Shown one piece after another: positions 1 through 5,586 of a stretch of DNA of 5,806 bases (position 1 is its first letter; each line of letters begins with the position of its first letter). The notes under the pieces were generated by a model. It searched no databases. It was not told the DNA's origin and was given only the letters and a program-made list of their open reading frames with translations. The DNA is from Nitrospirota bacterium. Lineage in GTDB: Bacteria; Nitrospinota_A; UBA7883. The stretch lies in the NCBI GenBank assembly GCA_011052055.1, contig DRJW01000169.1, positions 1 to 5,806 on the forward strand, given 5' to 3'. A program made the translations under genes and the position numbers.

Positions 1-844
1 CCACACCCTCTATCTGCAGAGTCTCTTCAACGGTATCCCTGGTCGTCCCAGGCTTCTCGGTCACGATTACCCTGTCCCTCTCAAGTAAACAGTTCATCAG
101 GCTCGATTTTCCCACGTTGGGCCTGCCCACAATAGCCACCCCGACACCCTCACGGTATATCCTGCCAACTCCGTATGTATCTAATAATTTTGACGTTTTA
201 TACTGCAATTTTTGAAGTTTTTCTGCCAGAGCGGAATTGTCCAAGATATCCAGCTCCTCCTCTGGAAAATCTATAGACGCTTCAATATCTGAAATAACAT
301 CGATCAAACCCTCCTCAATCTCCCCCAGAGCGATCGACAATTGGCCGTCGAGCTGGGAAAAAGCTGTTTTGAACCCTTTAGACGATTTTGATTTAATCAG
401 GTCTATGATGGCTTCGGCCTGAACAAGGTCTATTCTACCGTTTAAAAACGCTCGTTTGGAGAACTCTCCCGGCTCGGCGAGCCTTGCGCCAAGCTCAAGG
501 GTTCTTTTCAGAATTGCTTTAACCGCCGTCGCGCCCCCGTGCCCGGAAATTTCAGCCACATCCTCTCTCGTATAAGTACGTGGGGACAGCATGAGGGTTA
601 TCATTGTCTCGTCGATTTTTTCGCCGTTTTGATCGACGACGAATCCATAATAAACCTTATGGGAATCAAAGGTTATAAGCCGCTTTCCCGAAGGCGCCCG
701 GAACATCTGCCCCACAATTGTGATAACTGTGGCCCCTGACAGGCGCACAAGACCGATGGCGCTTTCTCCTGAAGGGGTGGAGATAGCGGCTATCGTCTCC
801 TCCTGCCTTACTTTTCTGGAATCGTCGTTCATTTTTTTAACCAT
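1..844 (-). CDS. mnmE: MnmE tRNA modification GTPase, N-terminal part (runs off window)
   Basis: Potassium-activated GTPase that, with MnmG, installs the 5-carboxymethylaminomethyl group on the wobble uridine of certain tRNAs. About 281 residues are visible. The N-terminal formyl-tetrahydrofolate-binding domain begins at ETIAAISTPSGESAIGLVRL (residues 16-35) and continues through YTREDVAEISGHGG (91-104). The family signature EPGEFSKRAFLNGRIDLVQA follows at 124-143. The helical domain leads to the G domain, with P-loop GRPNVGKSS at 240-248 and switch motif PGTTRD at 265-270. The rest of the G domain and the C-terminal Cys motif lie outside the window. The start is uncertain: ATG at 844 or ATG at 832, same frame, each with only a weak Shine-Dalgarno. 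A gap of 642 bp with a terminator-like hairpin separates it from jag, so it is probably transcribed separately, although I found no clear promoter. The identification is secure. Confidence 0.97.
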   Translation of the reverse strand, partial: MVKKMNDDSRKVRQEETIAAISTPSGESAIGLVRLSGATVITIVGQMFRAPSGKRLITFDSHKVYYGFVVDQNGEKIDETMITLMLSPRTYTREDVAEISGHGGATAVKAILKRTLELGARLAEPGEFSKRAFLNGRIDLVQAEAIIDLIKSKSSKGFKTAFSQLDGQLSIALGEIEEGLIDVISDIEASIDFPEEELDILDNSALAEKLQKLQYKTSKLLDTYGVGRIYREGVGVAIVGRPNVGKSSLMNCLLERDRVIVTEKPGTTRDTVEETLQIEGV

Positions 845-862
845 CACTCATCATATTTTACA

Positions 863-890
863 GGATTAACGTGAATTCAGACATTAATCC
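863..890. repeat. 28-bp inverted repeat just upstream of mnmE, possible operator
   Basis: The arms GGATTAA (863-869) and TTAATCC (884-890) are perfect inverted copies. Between them, almost centred, is the 8-bp palindrome TGAATTCA (872-879). The element ends about 18 bp before the first mnmE start codon. It has no T tract and so does not look like a terminator. Its position suggests a protein-binding site or a leader hairpin for mnmE, but no regulator can be named from sequence. Confidence 0.4.
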
Positions 891-954
891 CGAAGTTTTT
901 CCCAAACTTTTCTATTTTCCCTTTTTTCCACATGCTCGCGGCCCTGACGCCCGC

Positions 955-1203
955 TCATGGTAAAACCTGATGACTCTTAACATAAGGCTGATAGGCTGGC
1001 GTATAATCTGAGGAGAAAAAGAAATCTCCATATCTTATCTGGATCAATCCAATACCAGATATTTTTTTGATTGCTATCTCAAAGGCCAGGAAAAGGCGAA
1101 AGCTCCGTTGGCTCGAAACATCAGGGGCGCAGGGGCGTAGATTGGTATTTAAAAGATTTCGGGGAATCAGATCGACAATAAAAAAGCCCGCCCCCTGGCG
1201 CAT
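955..1203 (-). CDS. Possible small protein of 82 aa, unrecognised
   Basis: I do not recognise this protein. The reading frame begins with ATG at 1203, preceded by AAGGGGGTGG (1220-1211) with 7 nt spacing, a close match to the Shine-Dalgarno consensus. It runs in the same direction as its neighbours and stops at 955, about 110 bp before mnmE. The product starts MRQGAGFFIVDLIPRNLL and has mixed composition with a run of hydrophobic and aromatic residues, but no clear signal peptide, full membrane span or motif. Against it are the lack of any recognised domain and an equally long open frame on the opposite strand (1067-1306), as expected by chance in such a stretch. It may be a real small gene, a decayed fragment, or noise. 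Confidence 0.22.
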   Translation of the reverse strand: MRQGAGFFIVDLIPRNLLNTNLRPCAPDVSSQRSFRLFLAFEIAIKKISGIGLIQIRYGDFFFSSDYTPAYQPYVKSHQVLP

Positions 1204-1331
1204 GAAGATTCCACCCCCTTTTCAAATTGCGGCCTTGCGCGCGCGGATTGATAGAGTAAGCTTGATCTACTGGCAGGTTGCTGAGAAACTATTTTCAGTG
1301 GCCTGATGTCAGCGGTACATGGAGGCGCCGC

Positions 1332-1364
1332 CATTTTTCAAGAATGAAAAGCGCTTGAAAAATG
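1332..1364. repeat. Perfect 11-bp stem hairpin downstream of jag
   Basis: CATTTTTCAAG (1332-1342) and CTTGAAAAATG (1354-1364) form a perfect 11-bp stem with an 11-nt loop. It is AT-rich and has no T tract directly after the stem on either strand. With the adjacent hairpin at 1368-1388 it forms a tandem pair about 100-150 bp after the jag stop. It may stabilise the 3' end of the jag transcript or help end transcription. Confidence 0.45.
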
Positions 1365-1367
1365 AGT

Positions 1368-1388
1368 AAAAGCGGAAACCGCGTTTTT
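1368..1388. terminator. Short, possibly bidirectional intrinsic terminator after jag
   Basis: The core stem GCGG-AAA-CCGC (1372-1382) is flanked by A runs on one side and T runs on the other. Read on the plus strand it is followed by GTTTTT. Read on the minus strand, the direction of jag, CCGC is followed by TTTT and then another T-rich stretch. The GC stem is only 4 bp, extended by A-T pairs, so efficiency is uncertain. Its position between jag and mnmE fits the end of the rpmH-to-jag transcript. Confidence 0.45.
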
Positions 1389-1486
1389 CGCTTTTCCAGA
1401 TGAAAAAACCGGGGGAGGACTTCTTCAGCGTACTGCTAGTTGAGGGCCTGAGGGGTTGCCGCCAAGCCCCCCCCATTCCGCCTTGT

Positions 1487-2527
1487 TTACCTTCTTTCGC
1501 CCTGGTCTTTTCGCTTATCCCTGGGAAACACGACTACGCGGCGCCGGGCGCCCTCTCCTTCGCTTATGGTTTCCACCCTGCCGTCATCGGCCAGCGAGGA
1601 ATGTACTATTTGCCTTTCGGTCGGATTCATCGGGAAAAGACGCACCGGTTTATGTATGCGAACGGCTTTATCGGCGGCGGCAGTGGCGATCTTGAAAACT
1701 TTGAACCTCCTTCGCTCCTTGTAATGCTCCGTATCCAGGATGATCCTTATCCGGCTCTCACGTTTTTTGTTGATTATTATGTCGGTAAGATACTGGAGCG
1801 AGTCGAGCGTTAAGCCTTTGCGTCCTATCAGAAGGCCCCCGTTATCCGAATCGATCTGAATCAAAAGCCTGTCGGCGAGCCTGTATCCTTTGACTTCGCC
1901 ACTCATGTTCATCTTGTCGATCACGCCGTTGACGAACGCGACCGCCCTGTCCCGATCTTCGGCCATAACCGGAGAATCGTCCACATCCTCATAGACAGGC
2001 GGGACAAACTCCTCTTCGGTCTCCAGTTCATTTTCATTTCCCCCGTCGCCAATATCCAGGTTTTCTTCTTTCGCGTCTTCATTGTCCAGTGAAGGGTTCG
2101 GGTCATATTTTCTCCTGGAGTATCCTTTCCCCTCCGGCGGCAGGAGAATCGCGCCTGGCCCTTCCGCCACCCAGGGATGATATTTTGTGGCGCCTGTGAC
2201 GACACCGTTGGCGGGTGCGGAGGGTGCGGGGGGTGCGGCGGGGGCGGGGGCTTCGACATGAGTGGTTTGCGGCGCCTCCACCGGATTGTGAACCTCCTGA
2301 ATAGTTTCGGCCAGTTCGTCCACAACCTCTTTTTTTGCTTCCCGCGCGGGCGGCGCTTCTTTAAGTCTACCCTTCAGCTTTACCGTTCTGCCGCCCATGC
2401 CCAGGAACATCCTTTTAACTTTCACCTTTTCGATCTCTAGTTTGCCGATGTCGGTTTCACCAAGCTTTTCCAAAAGCTCAGCTTCCGCCTCGGCGTCCGT
2501 TTTGCCCTCCACTTCAATCCAATCCAT
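1487..2527 (-). CDS. jag: Jag/KhpB-like RNA-binding protein (Jag_N, KH, R3H)
   Basis: RNA-binding protein of the Jag/SpoIIIJ-associated family, commonly encoded next to yidC. Residues 1 to about 50 are the Jag_N domain, starting MDWIEVEGKTDAEAEAELLE. A long linker follows (about 55-190), rich in Pro/Ala near 90-110 and acidic after it. The KH domain contains LLIGRKGLTLDSLQYL with its GxxG loop (GRKG). The C-terminal R3H domain contains NPTERQIVHSSL, with the Arg and His of the RxxxH motif. At 346 aa it is much longer than the roughly 208 aa of the Bacillus protein, because of the linker. I chose ATG at 2527 because GAGGTG (2539-2534) sits 6 nt before it. A GTG at 2536 would add three residues but would lie within that binding site. 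The yidC stop codon overlaps the binding site, so the two genes are probably translationally coupled. Confidence 0.95.
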   Translation of the reverse strand: MDWIEVEGKTDAEAEAELLEKLGETDIGKLEIEKVKVKRMFLGMGGRTVKLKGRLKEAPPAREAKKEVVDELAETIQEVHNPVEAPQTTHVEAPAPAAPPAPSAPANGVVTGATKYHPWVAEGPGAILLPPEGKGYSRRKYDPNPSLDNEDAKEENLDIGDGGNENELETEEEFVPPVYEDVDDSPVMAEDRDRAVAFVNGVIDKMNMSGEVKGYRLADRLLIQIDSDNGGLLIGRKGLTLDSLQYLTDIIINKKRESRIRIILDTEHYKERRRFKVFKIATAAADKAVRIHKPVRLFPMNPTERQIVHSSLADDGRVETISEGEGARRRVVVFPRDKRKDQGERR

Positions 2528-2537
2528 AATGTTCACC

Positions 2538-4310
2538 TCAATGCGCTTCCGATTCGCGTTTTATAATCCATTGCTGGATAATGGTTAATATGTTGTTAAC
2601 AAGCCAGTAAATAACAAGACCCGAAGGAAAAGAGAGGAACATGAATGTAAAGACCACAGGCAAAAGCATCATCATTTTGCGTTGCATCGGGTCACCCGCG
2701 CTTGGGGTCATCATCTGTTGAACAAGCATGCTCGCCCCCATAAGCACCGGCGTCACGTAATAAGGGTCTTTCATCGCAAGATCGTCAATCCACAATATCC
2801 AGCCGGCGCCTTTTAGCTCTATCGATTCAAGCAAGACTTTATACAAAGCGAAAAATATCGGAATCTGCAAAATCATGGGAAGACAACCGCCCAGCGGATT
2901 GACCTTATGCTCCTTGTAGAGCGCAAGCATCTCCTGATTGAGTTTTTCTTTGTCGTCTTTGTAAGCCTCCTGAATCTTTTTCAGATGCGGTTGCACCTTC
3001 TGAAGCTTCTGCATAGACTTAAAGCCCTTTTGCGTAAGGGGAAAAAACAGGACTTTCGTGGTTATGGTAAGCAGGATCACCGACCATCCCCAGTTGCCTG
3101 TCAAGCCATGAAAAAACGTCATCAGCCAAAACAGAGGCTTGGCGATAATATCGAACCAGCCGTAATTGATAATCGACGGTATGCCGTCTCCATATGTTTT
3201 TAATAATTTATGTTTTTTCGGACCTGCGAAAAACTTGATATTCACGCGATCACCGGAGACCGACGCTTTATAAACCCACTCCAGCGTAGAATTGGAGTCG
3301 TCTATATATCGAGAGATCAGTTTCTGGTTTTTTGTTACTTCAGGGATGGCGAACATCGTGAAATAACGATGAGTCAGAGCCGACCATTTGATCTCACCTT
3401 CATATTCTCTGGAAGGATCATCGTCTTCCGGGGCCTCCGCCTTGCGCTGGCTGTTTACCAGAACTATAGGGCCGTTATATGAGTAATAGGAGGTAAAAGC
3501 GCTCTTCTCATCGCTAAGCCCGAACCAGACCAGCGAATATACGAACTCGCCCCATTTTGGGGAGCTGATGACAGCAACGGAAAAATCGAACTCATAGCTG
3601 TCTGGATAAAACGTATAGCTTTTTCTGATAACAACACCCGACTTGTCCGTAAGCTCGTAATTGATCGTAAAAGGATCATCGCCTGGCCGGAGATTGATCT
3701 CTTTTTCTTTTGCGTCAGCGCTGAAAAAAGATGAGTTGACGATTCTGGAAAATTCTTTTCTTGGGAATTTCAGGCCAAGCGTGGGAAAGACCTCAAGCCG
3801 CTCGAAAGATTTATCTCCGCTGTCTTGAGCCTCTTTCTCAAGCTCGGCCTGCTTTCGGGCCACAAGAGCGCTGTTGTACACAAGATCGATGTTTTTATGG
3901 CTCGCGTCTCTATAGTTTGAAAGCGCATAGCGGCGCAATACCGCTCCTTTATTGGTAAGAACTATATCCGTCACCCCTGTCGATATCCTGATCCTGCTTT
4001 CGCGCGATACAGAAGCTGTCGCGTCGGCGGTTTCGGTTGCGCCGGGAAACTCCCCGCCCGTCTCTCCCGTGTCAGAAGGCGCGGGCGTGGAGGGCGCGAC
4101 AGGGGCAACATCAGCTACAGGCGCCTTCTCTGGTTTATCCTGGTCAGGTTGCCCGGCTTTTACAGGCTCCTCCGCCTCCTTCGACAGGTCGAGCGTCTTA
4201 TCCTCGCTTGCCTGCATATATGCGCCGAATCGCCATTCGTAGTAGGCGTTGTATGAAATGACAAGAACCATGGCGGTGACCATGGCGATGATAAAATTGC
4301 GGTCGATCAT
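2538..4310 (-). CDS. yidC: YidC/Oxa1 membrane protein insertase
   Basis: Inserts and folds inner-membrane proteins, alone or with SecYEG. The 590-aa product has the Gram-negative layout. An N-terminal membrane segment (about 5-22) is followed by a Pro/Ala/Glu-rich linker (about 45-100), a large periplasmic domain (about 105-380), and then five core membrane segments from about 387 to 578. Core signatures include PLTQKGFKSMQKLQKVQPHL (424-443), LYKEHKVNPLGGCLPMILQI (464-483) and FPSGLVIYWLVNN (561-573). The basic residue of the hydrophilic groove, Arg in E. coli, aligns with Lys419 here, a conservative change. ATG at 4310 overlaps the yidD stop as ATGA, and no strong Shine-Dalgarno precedes it, so translational coupling to yidD is likely. 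The C-terminus ends with a short basic tail (IIKRESEAH). Confidence 0.98.
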   Translation of the reverse strand: MIDRNFIIAMVTAMVLVISYNAYYEWRFGAYMQASEDKTLDLSKEAEEPVKAGQPDQDKPEKAPVADVAPVAPSTPAPSDTGETGGEFPGATETADATASVSRESRIRISTGVTDIVLTNKGAVLRRYALSNYRDASHKNIDLVYNSALVARKQAELEKEAQDSGDKSFERLEVFPTLGLKFPRKEFSRIVNSSFFSADAKEKEINLRPGDDPFTINYELTDKSGVVIRKSYTFYPDSYEFDFSVAVISSPKWGEFVYSLVWFGLSDEKSAFTSYYSYNGPIVLVNSQRKAEAPEDDDPSREYEGEIKWSALTHRYFTMFAIPEVTKNQKLISRYIDDSNSTLEWVYKASVSGDRVNIKFFAGPKKHKLLKTYGDGIPSIINYGWFDIIAKPLFWLMTFFHGLTGNWGWSVILLTITTKVLFFPLTQKGFKSMQKLQKVQPHLKKIQEAYKDDKEKLNQEMLALYKEHKVNPLGGCLPMILQIPIFFALYKVLLESIELKGAGWILWIDDLAMKDPYYVTPVLMGASMLVQQMMTPSAGDPMQRKMMMLLPVVFTFMFLSFPSGLVIYWLVNNILTIIQQWIIKRESEAH

Positions 4311-4555
4311 CTTATCGACGCCTTATCAGAATGTGGAACCGGATCGAAACCGGCCTTGTGAAACGGCGTGCACCTTAAAAGCCTTTTTGCCGCAAGGCAC
4401 ACACCCCTCAACGCTCCATGTTCTTTCACCGCCTCAATGGCGTACTCGGAGCATGTCGGATGATACCCGCATACGGGAGGCAAAACCGGCGATATTAAAA
4501 GCTTGTAGCTTTTAATTAAAAAGATAATAACAAACCGCATAATTTTCCGGGCCAT
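4307..4555 (-). CDS. yidD: YidD, membrane protein insertion efficiency factor
   Basis: Small protein (82 aa) of the YidD family, associated with the inner membrane and thought to assist YidC-dependent insertion. The N-terminus is amphipathic to hydrophobic (FVIIFLIKSYKLLISPVLPP), followed by the family signature CGYHPTCSEYAIEAVKEHG and then AAKRLLRCTPFHKAGFDPVP near the C-terminus, with the conserved Cys residues present. The length is typical. The start is uncertain: ATG at 4555 has no visible Shine-Dalgarno, while ATG at 4540 (MRFVIIF) has a weak GGA 5 nt upstream and fits many family members. The stop overlaps the yidC start by 4 nt. It lies 47 bp after rnpA, with a T-tailed hairpin between them. 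Confidence 0.95.
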   Translation of the reverse strand: MARKIMRFVIIFLIKSYKLLISPVLPPVCGYHPTCSEYAIEAVKEHGALRGVCLAAKRLLRCTPFHKAGFDPVPHSDKASIR

Positions 4556-4571
4556 GTTGAGGCGCTACTGT

Positions 4572-4591
4572 AAAAAGATCGAAAAACGATC
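4572..4591 (-). terminator. Weak terminator or attenuator hairpin between rnpA and yidD
   Basis: On the minus strand GATCG-TTTTT-CGATC forms a 5-bp stem with a 5-nt loop, directly followed by TTTTT. This is the form of an intrinsic terminator, but the stem is short and only moderately GC-rich. It fills much of the 47-bp gap between the rnpA stop and yidD. It could partly reduce read-through from the rpmH-rnpA unit into yidD-yidC-jag. Termination is inferred, not shown. Confidence 0.35.
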
Positions 4592-4602
4592 CGCAGGCCT
4601 TC

Positions 4603-5121
4603 TTAGCCGGCCGCCTTGTCGGCAAACCGAGCGAATTCTTGTTCCAGGCTTTTATAATCAGACCGTGCGGCTCCCGGATTTACCTGAACCACAAGGTCAA
4701 TGTTGTTTATCAAACAGGATCTGTTAAGGCGGAAAATCTCGCGCGTTACACGCTTTAAATAATTCCTGTAATGCGCTTTGCCAACCGCCCTTGAAACCAC
4801 GAGGCCGAGGCGCGACCTGTTAAGACCGTTTTCTTTGAAAATAAAAGTGAGCGATTTAAGGCGCCTTCGTTTTCCATTCTTGAAAACGTCTAAAAACTCG
4901 TGTCTTTTTAACAGCCTGTCTTGTTTTGTAAAACGGTAACTACCCTGCTTTAAACCGCCAGGCGTTTCCTTCCCCTCGCTCTTCGTCTTTTTAAAATTGC
5001 TCTCCCGCCCCGTGTCTTCATCCGCGCCATAAAACCGTGAGTCCTTTTCCTCCGGATGTTGTGGGGTTGATATGTACGTTTCACTTCCTGTCTCCTTCAG
5101 ATTTATCCGCAATGGGTACAA
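4603..5121 (-). CDS. rnpA: RNase P protein component with N-terminal extension enclosing rpmH
   Basis: Protein subunit of RNase P, which binds the catalytic RNA and helps cleave 5' leaders from pre-tRNA. The family core starts near residue 61 (SYRFTKQDRLLKRHEFLDVF) and includes RLGLVVSRAVGKAHYRNYLK and RVTREIF. At the usual RNR motif the sequence is R119-N120-Y121, so the last Arg is Tyr. Read from TTG at 5121 the protein is 172 aa, about 50 longer than typical. Residues 13-58 overlap the whole of rpmH in another frame and are charged, polar and probably disordered. The frame has no ATG, GTG or TTG between TTG 5112 and Val108 in the middle of the core, so the extension appears to be required. 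TTG 5112 (169 aa) has a weak GCGGA 10 nt upstream and is as likely as TTG 5121. CTG at 5100 or a rarer start cannot be excluded. Confidence 0.9.
   Translation of the reverse strand: MYPLRINLKETGSETYISTPQHPEEKDSRFYGADEDTGRESNFKKTKSEGKETPGGLKQGSYRFTKQDRLLKRHEFLDVFKNGKRRRLKSLTFIFKENGLNRSRLGLVVSRAVGKAHYRNYLKRVTREIFRLNRSCLINNIDLVVQVNPGAARSDYKSLEQEFARFADKAAG
4950..5084 (-). CDS. rpmH: Ribosomal protein L34 (bL34), nested inside rnpA
   Basis: Small, highly basic protein of the large ribosomal subunit. The 44-aa product begins MKRTYQPHNIRRKRTHGF and ends GRKRLAV, with MARMKTRGGRAILKRRRAR between, which matches the family over its full and usual length. The start is GTG at 5084, with a strong Shine-Dalgarno AAGGAG (5097-5092) and 7 nt spacing. 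The stop is TAA at 4952-4950. The gene is read one base out of phase with the surrounding rnpA frame and ends only about two codons before the conserved RnpA core. It is short and easily missed by automated gene calling that forbids overlaps. Position before rnpA is the normal bacterial order; complete enclosure by rnpA is not. Confidence 0.97.
   Translation of the reverse strand: MKRTYQPHNIRRKRTHGFMARMKTRGGRAILKRRRARGRKRLAV
5092..5097 (-). promoter_or_regulatory. Ribosome binding site of rpmH
   Basis: AAGGAG lies 7 nt before the rpmH GTG, and this spacing decides that start. It lies inside the longer rnpA frame, so a ribosome translating rnpA from a TTG upstream would pass over it. It is the only strong Shine-Dalgarno between the candidate promoter and the RnpA core. 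The two genes may therefore compete for, or share, ribosomes loaded here. Confidence 0.8.
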
Positions 5122-5142
5122 TCCGCTAAAAATTAATTTTTC

Positions 5143-5172
5143 ATGCTATTACGAAAACCCGATTAGCGTCAA
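5143..5172 (-). promoter_or_regulatory. Candidate sigma-70-type promoter of rpmH-rnpA
   Basis: TTGACG (5172-5167) matches five of six bases of the -35 consensus. TAGCAT (5148-5143) is a moderate -10 with an 18-bp spacer; TAATAG with a 15-bp spacer is an alternative. The predicted transcript start is near 5136, which leaves about 50 nt of leader before rpmH and places both TTG candidates for rnpA inside the transcript. Confidence 0.5.
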
Positions 5173-5181
5173 GAGGTTCCT

Positions 5182-5198
5182 GCCGGAATTAATCCGGC
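5182..5198. repeat. 17-bp palindrome upstream of the rpmH promoter
   Basis: GCCGGA and TCCGGC form a 6-bp inverted repeat around TTAAT. It ends about 10 bp before the candidate -35 element. It has no T tract and so is a poor terminator. It could be a protein-binding site for regulating the rpmH-rnpA promoter, or the base of a hairpin ending upstream transcription. Confidence 0.35.
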
Positions 5199-5586
5199 TA
5201 TGTAACGGGCATGTTTACAATATGCTCTAATTACAGTTTATGCGCCGGATAGAGATGTCCTCGTATAATAATCAGTTAAAAACCTCTTCTATCACCTTAA
5301 CCGCTCTTGCCACGCCGTTTTCCTGGCGTTCAGACTCTCCTATAATTACAGCTTTATTTACCACAGACTGCGAGCCGCTAACTTTGTTTATTTCCTTTGC
5401 TATCCGGTTTGACGTGGTTTTCCAACGGTTTAGCGCCTTCCCACCTGCGCCGCTGTTTTCAGGGGATAGACGACATGATACCCGATAAATTGCACACCAC
5501 CTCATTGCGGCAGGCTCAACCACCGGCTGTGGCCCAGCCTGTTATTCCGCGTGCGCCCTCATGTGGGCGGACTCATGAGGCCGCCC
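5199..5586. other. Intergenic region downstream of rph, no convincing gene
   Basis: About 390 bp without a recognisable gene. A minus-strand frame (5523-5272) is open but has no Shine-Dalgarno and no recognised domain. The half next to rph is rich in inverted repeats (5463-5483, 5492-5556, 5557-5580). A further hairpin, ACGCC/GGCGT with an 8-nt loop, lies near 5311-5328. I compared the stretch by eye with tmRNA, RNase P RNA, 4.5S, 6S and common riboswitches and found no match of conserved cores; a partial resemblance to the cobalamin riboswitch motif GGGAAGGCG is not supported by its other conserved boxes. Confidence 0.5.
5492..5580 (-). ncRNA. Predicted structured RNA element after rph (two adjacent hairpins)
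   Basis: On the minus strand, CCTCATG (5580-5574) pairs with CATGAGG (5563-5557). Directly after it, GCGCAC (5556-5551) pairs with GTGTGC (5497-5492), with one G-U pair. Inside that come GCGG/CCGC, CAGGCT/AGCCTG and CCAC/GTGG around the loop AGCCG, separated by small internal loops. An alternative pairing, GGGCGG (5586-5581) with CCGCCC (5570-5565), competes with the first hairpin. Several co-nested stems in one arm are more than expected by chance, but the family is unknown. It could be the 3' UTR of rph, a cis-regulator, or an independent RNA. Confidence 0.35.

Larger units (their letters stand above)
845..1486. other. Intergenic region between jag and mnmE (642 bp)
   Basis: No confident gene lies here. 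Starting from the jag side it holds two hairpins (1332-1364 and 1368-1388), a short minus-strand ORF with a good ribosome binding site (955-1203), a smaller imperfect hairpin near 1030-1062, and the inverted repeat before mnmE. A single match to the DnaA-box consensus (TTTTCCACA, 924-932) is isolated, so there is no sign of a replication origin. The stretch is long for this otherwise compact cluster and separates mnmE from the yidC-jag unit. Confidence 0.6.

Noticed and set aside
924..932. TTTTCCACA, a match to the DnaA-box consensus
   Set aside because: Single occurrence with no cluster or AT-rich unwinding region, so not evidence for an origin.
977..1007. Plus-strand TTAACA and TATAAT, promoter-like
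   Set aside because: The spacer is 19 bp and no credible plus-strand gene follows. A chance -10 match is likely in an AT-rich gap, although a small RNA ending at 1388 cannot be excluded.
1180..1203. CGCC-AGGG-GGCG followed by GGCTTTTTT on the minus strand as a terminator
   Set aside because: The stem is only 4 bp and the T run does not directly follow it; it also lies at the start of the small ORF.
1067..1306. Plus-strand frame of 79 codons, Arg/Lys-rich
   Set aside because: Starts at TTG without a ribosome binding site and lies opposite the minus-strand candidate; no known domain.
1400..1813. Plus-strand frame of 137 codons overlapping the 3' end of jag
   Set aside because: Antisense shadow of the jag KH and R3H coding region; jag is clearly the real gene.
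5406..5440. GGGAAGGCG motif reminiscent of a cobalamin riboswitch
   Set aside because: The other conserved boxes of that riboswitch are absent, and no cobalamin gene follows.
5272..5523. Minus-strand open frame of 83 codons between rph and rpmH ending VARAVKVIEEVFN
   Set aside because: No Shine-Dalgarno before its GTG or inner ATG, no recognised domain, and its first part overlaps the strong hairpins. A faint likeness to an anticodon-binding domain end (VIIGESERQENG) is too short to trust.
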